64,000 nt of DNA from Xestospongia muta (taxonomy: Eukaryota; Porifera; Demospongiae; Haplosclerida; Petrosiidae): assembly GCA_963693285.1 (NCBI GenBank), contig OY848917.1, positions 8,122,192 to 8,186,191 of the forward strand, written 5' to 3'. Each line of letters opens with the position of its first letter. Within the stretch, counting starts at the first letter, position 1. The notes beneath the pieces were generated by a model, which was given only the letters and a program-made list of their open reading frames with translations, did not search any database and was not told where the DNA came from. Below are positions 10,356 to 22,364 of the stretch, one piece after another. A program made the position numbers and the translations under genes.

Positions 10356-11135
10356 ATAAAACTATTTTCTAAATTGTTTGACTATGATTTTAATTTGAGC
10401 AATTTATACTTAGTGATATATTCTTCAAAATACAAATTTACATTTGTTATAAAATCTATCAAATGTACATGTTAAGTACATAATGGACAGACTAAGAGAT
10501 GAAAATCACATTTGTCATTAAATCAAGCCTATCACTGTGTGAGGCAAACACTACATATCCATGTATTCCTAGTAAAATTATTGAACATATATTTAGCATC
10601 ATTGTTCAAAATTTCAAACCTGTACTTCTTTTTAGAACTGTAAAAATGTACTTTAGAGCTATACTTTAAGACAGCTCGGCTGACAGACTATCTTTTTGAG
10701 TATAAATATCGTAAATTAATAGTCTTTAGTCTTTATAACTTGAATCACATGCTTACCCACTTAATTATGTGAGATTAAATTAGAGAATCAGAGAATGTCT
10801 AGGCACAACACTATAGCTTCTCAATTACACCTTGTTACTATTTAAATAAGTTAAACACATCTCAAGGATAAAGTAAACTTTAGGATTTACAGCATAATTT
10901 CTTTATACCTAGCTTTTAAGTTAGTCTTTGAAGTTATTCAACTCACACAGCTCTAGATGTCTTACATGTATCTTTTAGTTGTTTTAAATATATCTGCTTT
11001 TTTCTTTCTTCAAGTTTACTTCATTGCTAAACATGAAGTAAATATTCTTGCTGTGAACATAACTGATCATGGTTTTTGGATACCTGTGGTTCCAGGTTCC
11101 AGTAAAAAATTATTGTATTCCTAAGTGTGACCAAA

Positions 11136-11179
<44 letters not shown>

Positions 11180-11385
11180 TAGTGACATTTTGCCATTCAG
11201 TATATTGGCATTGTGCTAAGTCAAGAAATAAGTCAGGTTTTAAAATGAAAATAGTGCCATGTTTCCAATGACACATGAAAACAATGGTAGTTAGCTCTTA
11301 CAGTATAGTGTTAATCATTACTGTAGTATTTATAATTATATTATATTATATTATCAATGTAATATATCGTTTTACTAATAGTTAA
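10356..11385. other. Intergenic with (CA)n microsatellite
   Basis: No coding exon was recognised. A (CA)n run lies at about 11136-11174. This segment and the rest up to 13134 have no counterpart in the second copy of the large duplication. Confidence 0.5.
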
Positions 11386-11389
11386 CTAG

Positions 11390-13340
11390 TATGTACTTAC
11401 AAAAATAAAATCTTTCATTCAATCATTTTGTTCTTGTTCTTCATATAATACAAACACTGCTCCAACAATAGGAAGACAATGGACATTATTTTTATGACCT
11501 ACATTACGTAAAATACTGGCTCTCATTAAATTGATAAAAACAGTAACATTATTGTCCATACACTAGTACATGGACTATATAGTATTGATAGCAGGGAGCA
11601 TGCACCTTTAAAAGTTGGTAAAAATTGTAATCCTCCTTTCAAAGCTAATTCAGATAAGTACACAACCATAAATATTAAAAACAGAAATCAGATTTGTTTG
11701 TTGTCTATAGAGTTTAATTAATAGTACTGTCTACTTCTTTCTCTCTCTTTCTTACTACAATGAACTTTTTAATTTTAAACAGAAGTGGATCAATGTCACG
11801 CTCATTACCAGCAGCAGTAGCTATAGGATCAATAACCTATACATGTACATGTAATATATGTTATTGTACATGTAACATACTCTGAAGACTTAATGACCAA
11901 TGTAGAGGAAACCATGAAGGTTATCTTCCTCTCGAGGACTACTTTCAAAGCTTGAAGTGATAAGTTTCTAAATGCTAGTAGCATACCAATGATGACAGTA
12001 TGTTTTATTAAGTGATGACTACCTATACAAGAACAGAATACATTGTTATATATACCACATGTTGTGTTAGTGTGTGTATTAGGAATTATTCTTTTGGAAC
12101 AAGTCTATATACTAGGACAGTTCTAATATTAGGACACTTTATTACATTACTGGCATAGCATTACATTACTCCTTTAAAAGTTATGTACATTTTATTAGGA
12201 CATAATAATGATCTGTTAACTATTCATATTGTAAGTGTACTGACCTTGAACATCTAAATATTATTCAGCTTTACATAGTGTAATAAAATGATAGCAATAA
12301 CATTTCTAATAACAACAACAAACAACAAGTAACACTAGACATTATGTGATATGGCTTACCTTATAAAGAGATCTTCTGATGAGAGAAAAGATATTTCTTT
12401 GGAGTAAAGGTATGATTCCAGACAGATATTGAGGAAAGGTAGTCACTACATGACACAAGTTAACTATTGTTGTCAAACCAGCTTTAAAACTACATAACAG
12501 ATCAAGTACATGTATGTGTATACATAACAGTAGAAGATACCTTGTTCTTTCTTTGTGAGCTATTCAATAACTCTCCTGTCCAGGATGAAGCTCTTGTCGA
12601 GGTAGTTTATTCTTTATCTTAGTTGGATGTTGAGTCGCATAATGGCCTGCTCCTTGAAATAAATGTAACTATAATAAAAATAAATATATAAGACAATGTA
12701 AACTGGTATTAATATAATACTACATATATAGATATTAATCTGTTCAGTATTAGGCACTACAATATAACAATGTATTATTAACCACATCATCTGTCTTGTC
12801 ATGATCAGCAAACAACTGTTTCATAACAGTCTTTACTTCCTTAGCAATCTGTTCCAAACATCCATTAATAGAATTCATACTTTTTTCACTAATTTTAGGT
12901 CACTATCAAATATGTAAAGAACTAATCAACAACAGATATTAGTGAATTAAACTACATGTACTTACTACTTAATATAGTAAGTGATATTACTTTTTGAGTG
13001 GTAGTGTGTAGTAAAATTGAGAAACTTAGAGCTCACCATTGAAAATGATATCAGATATTGTTCTTGTTGAGAATATTAGATTCTCCAATTGACAAAAAAA
13101 CAAATAAAAGAATAAAACACAATAGATAATTTATTAGTAATTCTTAATTTACATATTTTAGTAAATATTAATGTATATGTACATGTATATGTGATGAACA
13201 TATACTTACTACATAAATGAGAGATCAGATGAACTAATCAATGCTTCCTCAAAGTTGTCAATATATCAATTATTAACAGATACCATATTTATAGTCCAGA
13301 CTAACTGACAATTAGCTTATTCCAATAACTTACACAATAT
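11390..13340 (-). pseudogene. NCKAP1: NCKAP1/HEM pseudogene, copy C
   Basis: Longest spread of HEM exons, minus strand. N to C: 13235-13320 (EE.LISS..LSLM exon remnant), 13010-13110 (degenerate IAFP exon), 12785-12890 (EQIAKEVKT), about 12545-12640 (KIKNKLPRQELHPGQESY, family KKSKKQ...PGVES), 12362-12450 (relative of WEHTFTPREYL), 11905-12005 (TVIIGMLLAFRNLSLQALKV), 11755-11840 (VDP exon) and 11400-11560 (NNVH exon). The basic exon near 12600 and the WEHTF-like exon occur only here. At the FRNLS position the codon is Leu (TTA), as in NCKAP1, whereas copies A, D and E have TGA. Other exons carry stops, so the copy is broken. Confidence 0.72.
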
Positions 13341-13477
13341 CATATCATAGATCACTTTATAGGACATGTACTGTAGTTCATCTTATCTCTCATTTATGTG
13401 GTAAGTATATGTTCATCACATATACATGTACATGTACATTAATATTTACTAAAATATTTGCATTAAGAATTACTAAT
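13133..13477. repeat. Inverted repeat (hairpin), ~100-bp arms
   Basis: The left arm 13133-13234 (from attagtaattcttaattt) is repeated in reverse complement at 13376-13477, with few mismatches, around a 140-bp spacer. The left arm also covers the end of an NCKAP1 exon. The same hairpin occurs at 32861-33205, exactly where the satellite array ends. Confidence 0.87.
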
Positions 13478-14729
13478 AAAATATCTATTGTGTTTATTCT
13501 TTTTACTTGTAATTTCTTCCTTTGTCAACTAGAAACATTTGGAAATTGAAATTTGAACATTGTTTAAAATATTCTCATCAACAAAATATCATATTCATAG
13601 TCCATATTGACATGTTCAGATGTGTTGTATAATTTTTATATAATTATATCAAATAATATACTGACCTTGACTAGAATTAATACTATAGTATCAGTGACTT
13701 CACATATTGAATAGAGAGCAGTGTTTTATTATTATCCCAGTACTCTACGTTATAGGGATGTGGTTTAGTATATTGTTTGAATATTACTCCAAAAAAATTG
13801 TGAATTCAAAAATGATTAAATACAAACTCAAACTAATTACACAGTTCATATACATATTATAGTATTCTACAATAATAATCTATAATATTAACTAGTTAAA
13901 ATACTACACACTAAGTTATCATTAAAACTATAACAAGATTTAGTTAATGATTCTACTGAACTAAAATGATGTCTCCATATCAACTTCTTGTCCTTTTCTT
14001 AGATGTCTATTAAAGATAAAAACAATACACATATTAAATATGTTATAAATTATATAATAATATACTATAATACTCAATGACATTGGATGATATTATTACT
14101 ACTTAAATTTGTAGTAAAATAATTGTCAATGACAACTTTATCTTCAATGAGTATCATAAATTACAATGGAATTATTATTAAGTTGTCTTTGAAAGGACAA
14201 AATGTGCTTTAAAATGTTTTAGTTAGATATTAACTCTTCAACCTAGTTTTAACTATAACAGTATATTATGACTATATGTAATGATAAAGTAGTTATTATT
14301 ATATTTGAGCTCCACAACGCTAGGTAACTGAATGGTGTTTCAAAATCTCAACTTAGTTTACATATATGTGGTTCAGTCATACTTAGTAATGCGATAATTG
14401 CTTTACTGGAACACAGAACCGCATGTATCCAAAAGCACATGATCAGTTCATGATCATGTTCACAGTGAAAATATTTACTAGAAGTTTAGTGATGCAATAA
14501 ACTTAAAAAGGAAAAAGCAATTGTCAAAATGTCCATTTGGAATGTTCTAGTTAGAAAGCAACTTGTAACTTTAACAGTGATACTATGACTATATGTAATG
14601 ATAAAGTACTTATAATTATATTATGTCGATAACATATATCCCTATACTCAAATCATTACTATTTTATTTTAAATGTACTATATCATGTTACTAATAGGTA
14701 ACCAGTATGTACTTACAATAATGAAATCT

Positions 14730-17076
14730 TTCATTCTATATATCTTTTTGTTCTTTGTCTCTATAGAATGCAAACACAGTTCCATCAATAGTAAGACGAT
14801 GGACATTATTTTTATGACCTACATTATGTAAAATATTGGCTCTCATTAAATTGACAAAAACAATAACATTATTGTCCATACACTAGTACATGGACTATAT
14901 AGTATTGATAGCAGGGAGAATGTACCTTCAAAACTTGGTAGAATTTATGACTCTCCTTTCATTCCTAATTCAGGTAAGTTCACATAAACACACATTAAAA
15001 AGAGAAATCAGATTTATTTGTCATCTAAAATTGATAAAGAGAGAATATACCACTGTCTACTTCCTTCTCTCTCTACTTACAACAATGAGCTATCAAACTA
15101 TTTAATAGAAGTGGATCAACATCATACGTAGTCATAGGATCAGCAACCTATACATGTACATGTAATATATGTTATTGGACATGTAACATACTCTGGAGTA
15201 TTTGTTAATGAGATTAAACTTGAAACCCAAATTAATGGAGAACATGAAGGGTATCCTCCTTTCAAGGACTACTTTCAAAGCTTGAAGAGATCACTTTCTA
15301 AATGCTAGTAGCATACCAATAATGACAGTATGTTGTGTTAAGTCATCATCATCTATACAAAAATAGATTACATTTTTACATTTACTATAATATCACATGA
15401 TGTGTATGGGTGTGTGTGCGTGAGTGGGTGGGTGTGGAAAAGCTAACTTTGTGTCTTTATTCTGTCTTACTATATTTTGTAATTTCTTTCACTTGAACGC
15501 CAACTTGTTCCATAATATAATCTCCCAAATATTGAATATCATAAGGGCCAATACCTACTTCATCACTCTTGCTATGATCAGCAGAATTCTGTCCGATACT
15601 ATTCTTTACTTTCTTAGCAATCTGTTCTACAAATCCAGCTTTCTCACCAATTGAGGCCACTATCAAATATGTACAAGAGAACTAGTCAACAAAAGACATT
15701 AATGAATTCAATTACATATTATATTTACTAGTTAATATAATGATATTTACTAGTTAATATAATGATATATTACCTTTTCAGGGTAAAAGTGTGTACTACA
15801 GTTGAGGAACTCAGATCTTACGATTGGAAATGCTATTGGATATTGTTGTTGATGATAATATTTTAGACAATGTCCAAATTTCAAATTTCCAAATGTTTCC
15901 AGTTGACAACATAAGAAACTACAAATAAAAATATAAAACACAATAGATATTTTATTAGTAATTCATAATGTACATATTTTAGTAAATATTAATGTATATG
16001 TACATATATAATTATGTGATGAACATATACTTACTACATTAATGAGAGATCAGATGAACTAATCAATGTTTCCTCAAAGTTATCAATGTATCAAGTATGA
16101 ACAGATACCATATTCATAGTCCAGACTAACTGACAATTAGCTTGTTCCCATAACCTACAAAGTGTCATGTATAGATCACTTTATAGATCATGTACTTACT
16201 TTAATGGAGCTTATAGACACTGGTTAGTACATGTAGTAATCTAAACCAATCTAGATGTAGTCCCTCAAAGTCATACTCTATACAATCATCCACTATATAT
16301 CATAAAACATATACATGTAATGTTAATATTACAAACATGTATTATAAATGTTGCTGTTGTAATAAACATAAGTAGATTGTCAACTTACTTTCTTTGTCTT
16401 ATAAATGAGACAGACTATCAACAAAAGATGTCATTAAAATAGACTCTTCTTCAGGACATACTGTCATCCTCTCTACACATATAAATATGTAACAAGTGAT
16501 AAAAATATTTTAAAAAATGAAAGTAGATATAGTGATGACAATTATGGAAACAGGATAGGAATAATTCAGATTGTACATACATAAGTAAGAAAAAAAATCA
16601 TTTAATATTACATTACATTACTTATGTATGTATATTAAAAATGATATCAAACAATAGTGGATGTGACTGACCTTTGAGACAACTCTTTAAAAGTAAATTC
16701 TGGTAGAGTTGTACATGATTTATTCTCAAAGTTAGGTGTTGTATTTCCCTTTGAGTGTAGTCATATTTTCATATCAGTATCTCATATTTAGAGAGAGAGA
16801 AAGAGAAAAAGACAAACAGACAGAAACAGAATGAAAAAGAGAAAGTGAGACAAGACATTATACAAAGTATTATACCGAACATAAGAAGAATTAATCTGAC
16901 TTAAGATCTATCTTGTTATAGCTACTAATTACAGAGTCTCACAAGGTAATTCCTACTCAAATTTGAATTAAGAACAGTAAGAGAAGAACATGATGGATTT
17001 AGTACTTGTTGTTGAAGTTGATCTGCTGATAAGTTATGTCTCAAGAACACTATATACAAAGATACAACAGCTTGAG
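14730..17076 (-). pseudogene. NCKAP1: NCKAP1/HEM pseudogene, copy D
   Basis: Series of minus-strand exons with GT-AG borders. 16975-17076 (HNLSADQLQQQVLNP), 16389-16472 (MTVCPEDDS, then a relative of MTSFVDSLS), 16200-16292 (FEGLHLDWFRL), 16035-16154 (DNFEETLISSSDLSLMY), 15774-15918 (FGHCLKYY...YPIAFPIV) and 15457-15659 (ASIGEKAGFVEQIAKKVKN). Then about 15230-15345 (TVIIGMLLAFRK, TGA, SLQALKVVLERRIPFMF), 15081-15147 (VDPLLLNSL) and 14735-14881 (GHKNNVHRL). They match NCKAP1 in order: CPEDES, RLDWFRLQ, ETSDLS, YSIAFPL, IGDRSL, TIIGVILSFR, VDPAL. In-frame TGA or TAA codons occur in the TVIIG, SDLS and DWFRL exons and a frame break lies between the IAFP and IGEKAG exons, so this is a pseudogene. 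Confidence 0.87.
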
Positions 17077-17936
17077 TAACAATCTAGAGAGGATATTAGG
17101 AATGTATTAGTAGACATGTGTATATAAGGTTGCCTTCATTGTTTCAACAAATAAAGTCAACACTAAAATTAAGTTTTAAATGTCAAAACACTTGATAGAC
17201 TATAACTATAGTTTCCTAAATTGCCTATAAATATAATAATATTACAGTATTATTATTAAAACTAAATAATATGTACAAACTAAATAGATAATATAACAAT
17301 CACTATAATAGTGTTGTGATATATGAAGTTCACTCATTGGATCTTTTGAATTTATAAGCTATGCTTACACAACTTTTATTGAAACCTAATGTTACTCATA
17401 AAGTAATGTACATTGGAAATTAAGATCATAAAGAATGCTTCGTATATAAAATGGAATAAATCATTAAAAATGATTTCTTTAAAAAAGATATATCATATAA
17501 CCAGATAAGACCAGATTGAATAATATCAAAACTGTTTATGACAAAGACAACACTCTAAATCAACATGTCCTTTGTGTTACGTCTTCCACCTTTCAAGTAA
17601 CCTAACCACTATACTGATAACAAGTTCATCAATGAGATAAGGGATAGTCTTATCTACTCTTTTGTCATCATAAAGGATACGTTTCCCTCACCTCAACCTT
17701 TGACATACATGTCTTCCTGTCTTTTTGATCACCATGACAAACCCATAAGGGAATGAATGGTCTTTTGATTTACATGTTTACATTTAAAAATTAATCAAAG
17801 TCATCAACAACTGATGACTATATAAAGAACTGACAGACACATTTTAACATCAGAAAACATCTCTTAAAAATCAAGTAAAGACAACTTTCAAGCTCTTCAA
17901 GCAAATCTCTCCTTCTACATCAAACTAACTTTCAAG

Positions 17937-18138
17937 ATGATGATATAGATATTATCATTGTTGGTTGTCCTCTTACTAACTGTAGAACAATGTACTACAG
18001 CTGCTATATAAGTTAATCATATTGTTTTAAAAAATAGTTGATTTCAATTCATTTATTATAGAAACCAGTTGAGATAAGAGATGTACCTCTCCTAGACCAA
18101 ATCTCAATACCAACACACCTTATATTCCAATATTACAA
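17937..18138 (+). pseudogene. Short-chain collagen pseudogene, 5' stub
   Basis: It starts like the other copies but has TAG at codon 4 (CAG in relatives), another stop near the end of the signal peptide region (GCTATATAAG), and a frameshift. It ends at about 18138 just before the Gly-X-Y region, where unrelated sequence begins. An intact-looking TATA box (TATATAAAG, 17819-17827) precedes it. The duplicate at 37326 is nearly complete. Confidence 0.88.
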
Positions 18139-18545
18139 TGTGGGGAGTACAATCCATTGTTGTATTGTTTACAGAAACCTAATTGGTTATTAAGCACATT
18201 AGCAGTTAAATTATATCGTTCAATTTTCTTCCTTGCAATGTTCCATACAACAATAGAATAGGAGGATGAGAAAAGGATGTAACTAAGTTATACATCTTTT
18301 AGGAGGGATTAAACCTAGTTCAGGTGTTTATAATAGTTTTAATTCTGACAAAAAGGTATATAATCTATTAAAATATACTCATAGTTTTGGTTTTACTGAG
18401 TCATCAATCTTATCATATAATCTGTTCAGTTTGAATTTGACAATGTGCATGACAGATATGCAGCTTTTCATGTGGCTCTGACTTCTTAAAAGAAGAAGCA
18501 TGGTGATCTTCTAAAGATACAACATTGAAAAAGTCAAAAAAGCAT
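18139..18545. other. Unique junction sequence
   Basis: Sequence absent from the second copy of the large duplication. No gene was recognised. Confidence 0.4.
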
Positions 18546-18555
18546 ACCATAAGTA

Positions 18556-18720
18556 CTAGTCAATATGGGAGGTACTAGTCAAAGTGGAAGATATAATTAT
18601 AGTAGGAGGTACAAGTCATAGTGGAAGATATAAGTATAGTAGGAGGAACTAATCATAGTGGGAGGTACTAGTCAAAGTGGGTGTTACCATGGATAGTATA
18701 GACTATGTAACTGGGATTGG
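18556..18720. repeat. Minisatellite fragment with inverted flank
   Basis: Units like those at 7830 and 19935. The flank at 18685-18720 is the reverse complement of the flank of those arrays (gtatagactatgtaa versus ttacatagtctatac near 7803), so part of the segment is inverted. Confidence 0.75.
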
Positions 18721-18939
18721 AAATGCTCACATATTTCCAGTACACTCCTTGTCATCTTCACCTGACAAGCGTAAGCTGTATGTAAACTATTGCTTGCAGT
18801 GCTCCTGTTTCTTCTGAAATGAGCATGTAGTATTTTTAGAATTTTTTCTTTAATTAAATGTTACTTTATAATAAATATTTATTAGTGTTAGATAGTACAG
18901 ACCTCTTGTTAAATGGTGTTCTAGGTCTGAAAACAGGAA

Positions 18940-19165
18940 GATTGTATCAACTTTTTCAACCAGCCTAATACGTGACATGTCATCTGCTCTTGAACAAGAT
19001 AATTGTAAGAATATGACAACAAGAAGGGAGAGAATATGGGGAAGATACCATGACATCAGGACGTCAGAGCACTTTAGGTCTACATGGTGTATTTTCATTC
19101 AAGCATCGATTAGTTGCTTAAATAATCCTGTCGTGTATCAGTACATTAAATATTTAGTGGGATAA
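18940..19165 (+). pseudogene. Fragment of unclassified repetitive protein family
   Basis: The plus-strand frame reads RRERIWGRYHDIRTSEHF and then a relative of PVVYQYIKYLV before a stop at about 19163. The same motif order (REHL..RYHAL, then PGPTLYQHVTQNIF) occurs on the minus strand at 45601-46537. I take this as a shard of a transposon-related protein seen repeatedly in invertebrate genomes, class not known to me. It adjoins the boundary of duplication X copy 2. Confidence 0.5.
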
Positions 19166-19934
19166 TTATCCTAGTCACTAGTACTAATTCCTATAAAATA
19201 TCTATTATATTGGCCTGTGCTTTCTATAGTACAGTCTAACTTTTCTTTTATCCATTATAAAGGAAATATTTATTAATAATTATTTCAGCGTACTGTAGTA
19301 ATTTTTGTACTGAATATGTATGCCTATTTTGTATCTTACATAACTATAATAGGAGATTGCCAAAGCAAATAATAACAAGCTAAACCAACACAGCAATCTT
19401 TCATCTTCAGATAAAAAGTTGTAATTTATATCTACATAACTTCAAACAATGGCCATAGTCCCAAAAGTGCGCCTCTACCTTACGTTGCTTTAGTGTTTGC
19501 CATAAGAATAGTGTGACTTTACTAAGAAAAAACAGTCTAAACCAATCTGTTCTTATTTGTTCTAAATATTTCATCCTAAGTCTTTTAATAGTACCAATGG
19601 TGCAAGATGAAAGAGCTACAAAAGTATTTTAGTGCTATTTTCATCATTAAATAAGTAATTTAAAAGTGAATGTCTGTGTTATTAACTACTTTTAATAATA
19701 GAACATAAAGAAAAATATATATTCAATGTGTTGATAAATAAAAATCACATTAAAGTCTTCATAGAGTAATATAATACTGGCAAGAGTGTGTCTATTTTAC
19801 AATGTCAGGTAATAAAAATTAATTGATTTCTTTGGACACAGAGTGCATTTTCTAATGTTCATTCAATTCTATGGGATCACATGATCCATTTTCAATCCCG
19901 GTTACGTAGTCTATACCATCTATCGTGTTACTAT

Positions 19935-20235
19935 AGTTATAGTAGGAGATATAGTTATAGTAGGAGGTACTAGTCATTGTGTGAGGTACTATTAATAGTG
20001 GGAGATACAGGTATAGTAGGAGGTACTAGTCAAAGTAGGTGTTACTATAGTTACAGTGGGAGATATAGTCATAGTAGGAGATATAGTTATATAGGAGGTA
20101 CTAGTAATAGTGGAAGATACAGATATAGTAGGAGGTACTAGTCATAGGGAGGTACGAGTCAAAGTGGGTGTTACTATAGTTATAATGGGAGATATAGTCA
20201 TAGTGGGAGGTATTAGTTATAGTTGAGGTAGTAGT
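19935..20235. repeat. Minisatellite, ~18-20 bp units (copy 2)
   Basis: Counterpart of 7830-8170 with a few units lost. Confidence 0.87.
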
Positions 20236-20637
20236 AGTTTTAGTGCAAAATTTTATCATTTAACACACCACCATGACTAATACCATAGCGATGTGTTACA
20301 TGGTTAATTTTCACTCTTTATTTTACTGATATAGGGAACAGACAGACAAACAGACACACAAAACAAGTACTGCAACCGGTACCCATTCAGAGAGTGGAGA
20401 GGGTTAATAATTTGTTGTTATAATTTAATAAAGTCCATGTGCAATAAATTGACACAACCATCATCTATTATTATATACTATAGGATATTTTTATCAGAAA
20501 ACATTTCACATAAGTAATGATTACAATTTTTAGAGATCCATTCTATAATGCTCAGTTCTACTATAAACATTAGTTTAATGATATTTTCTGTATATTCCAT
20601 TAAACTAGTAACATAATATATTACATTACAATAATAC

Positions 20638-20832
20638 CTTTGATATAGGTTAGAATTCCTCAGACATGTGACATATTGGATGTTCAAAATCAACAGTCAT
20701 CTGTCCTAAATGTGGAAACATATCATCCCTAAAAGAAAGGAAATAGTTATGATATATAGAAAATATGTATCATAAACTAGAGACTAATCAAGTGCTATTA
20801 ACAAGATCAATTACCTAGTAGTATAACTGTTG
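20638..20832 (-). pseudogene. NCKAP1: NCKAP1/HEM exon pair, copy X'
   Basis: Duplicate of 8561-8765: exon 20638-20728 (DDMFPHLGQMTVDFEHPI...EEF.PISK) and the preceding short exon (FLSNYVNSYTT). The splice sites and frame are kept. No adjacent HEM exons are present, so it is an isolated remnant. Confidence 0.68.
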
Positions 20833-21456
20833 ACATAATTTGATAAAAAGGTTACAAGTTTTTCTTAAAAGTATCAAATTTATACATACATATATATTAT
20901 ATAACATAAGGATTAAGGTGTAGCTTAAAATTTACAAGTTCATTATTGTCTTAAATTAGGAACTACAGCTATAGGAAGTGTGTTAGAACAATGAAACTAA
21001 AACTTTAATTTCAATAGTTTTCTAGAGACATATAAACCCCAATGGTAGCAAATAAAAAGCTGTATTACAACATTATAATTTTATAGATTGATATAGACAC
21101 TCACAAAAAATTCAGTAGAAATTCATTTTATTGGAAACAATAGTTATAAAAATAATAAAGATTGATAAGATAAACTTTAAGTGACAAAGACAACATGTCC
21201 TTTGGGTTAAGTCTTCTTGACCAAATAATCTAACCACTGTACTGATAACTACTACATCTGTGAAAAAAGGGAAGATCTTATCTACTCCTCTGTCTTCTAT
21301 GAATAGATAAAAATGGTTTTCCCTGACCTCAGCATTTGATGCACCTGTCCTCCTGTATTTTTTGATCACTATGTCCAACCCATAAGGGAATGGCTTCATG
21401 ATTCACAGACATGTATAAACTCTAAAATTTAATCAAAATCGTCAACAACTGATGAC

Positions 21457-21465
21457 TATATAAAG
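21457..21465 (+). promoter_or_regulatory. TATA box of collagen at 21558
   Basis: TATATAAAG in the conserved pre-collagen block, 93 bp before the ATG. Confidence 0.7.
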
Positions 21466-21557
21466 AACTGACAGACAGACATTTAAATATCAGATGAAAT
21501 ATCTTAAAAGCTCTTTAAGCAAATCTCTCTTTCTACATCAAACTAACTTTCAAGATA

Positions 21558-22364
21558 ATGATACAGATACTATCATTGTTGGTTATCCTCTTACTAACTG
21601 TAGAACAATGTACTACAGCTGCTATACAAGGTAATCATCTTGTTTTAAAACTATTTAATTCCAATTCAATTATTATAGAAGCCAACCGAGATAAAAGATG
21701 TATCTCTCCTACACCAAATTTCACTACAAACACACCTAATATTCAAATAGTACAAGGATGCAATGGCTATAATGGTATACAAGGTCCTCCAGGACCAGCT
21801 GGTACACCTGGAAGAGATGGTACTGATGGTAAAAATGGCAGTAAAGGAGACAAAGGAGAACCAGGACCAAAAAATGGAGGCGTGGTCTTTACTAGATGGG
21901 GACGTACCACCTGTCCTACAACTAATGATACAGAATTACTCTACAAAGGGAAAGCTGCTGGGAGTAATCACTTGGAATATGGAGGTGGAGCTAATTATAT
22001 TTGTCTACCTGATGAACCTGAGTTTCTATCCTATACACCTGGTATATCTGATCACCAGTCCTACATCTATGGAACAGAATATGAAATTTACCAAAACAAT
22101 GGTCCTTTTTCTCCACTCCATGATCACAATGCCCCGTGTGTTGTATGTTATGTTTCCACTAGAATATCATATCTAATGATACCAGCAAAGATCACATGTC
22201 CTAAAACATGGACCACAGAATATCAAGGTTACCTCATGGCTGAGAGATTCAGCCACAAACGTAATGCAGTCTATGAATGCATTGATAAAGATGCTGAATC
22301 TATTCCAGGCAGTGCTGCTAGCACTGATGGTGCTTTCTTACACTTACAAGCTGTTATATTGTAA
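21558..22364 (+). CDS. Short-chain collagen, 3' end cut by satellite
   Basis: 268-residue open frame, near-identical to the intact gene at 9483. By eye it differs at few residues (Tyr for Cys72, Asp for Glu99, Ser for Asn in FNHK, Ile for Val in ECVDK). The first of the family's paired ATGs is mutated to ATA, so the start is the second. After residues TDGAF the frame runs into the satellite and ends LHLQAVIL. This removes the last ~28 residues with four cysteines (QCTGILCPP, ACVVC). The promoter region and signal peptide are intact, so it may be transcribed, but the Cys-rich domain is incomplete. No normal 3' UTR remains. Confidence 0.85.
   Translation: MIQILSLLVILLLTVEQCTTAAIQGNHLVLKLFNSNSIIIEANRDKRCISPTPNFTTNTPNIQIVQGCNGYNGIQGPPGPAGTPGRDGTDGKNGSKGDKGEPGPKNGGVVFTRWGRTTCPTTNDTELLYKGKAAGSNHLEYGGGANYICLPDEPEFLSYTPGISDHQSYIYGTEYEIYQNNGPFSPLHDHNAPCVVCYVSTRISYLMIPAKITCPKTWTTEYQGYLMAERFSHKRNAVYECIDKDAESIPGSAASTDGAFLHLQAVIL

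Larger units (their letters stand above)
13135..18138. repeat. Segmental duplication Y, copy 1
   Basis: About 5 kb that recurs at 32861-37520 in the same orientation with high similarity by eye. It carries the hairpin, an NCKAP1 pseudogene and the start of a collagen locus. Copy 2 lacks part of the segment near 14200-14520. Confidence 0.9.
19141..22339. repeat. Segmental duplication X, copy 2
   Basis: Second copy of 7054-10267. It ends at 22339 within the collagen coding region, where the satellite array begins. Confidence 0.93.

Noticed and set aside
12614..12811. Minus-strand 65-codon frame
   Set aside because: Hydrophobic AT-rich frame spanning an intron between NCKAP1 exon remnants; no family resemblance.
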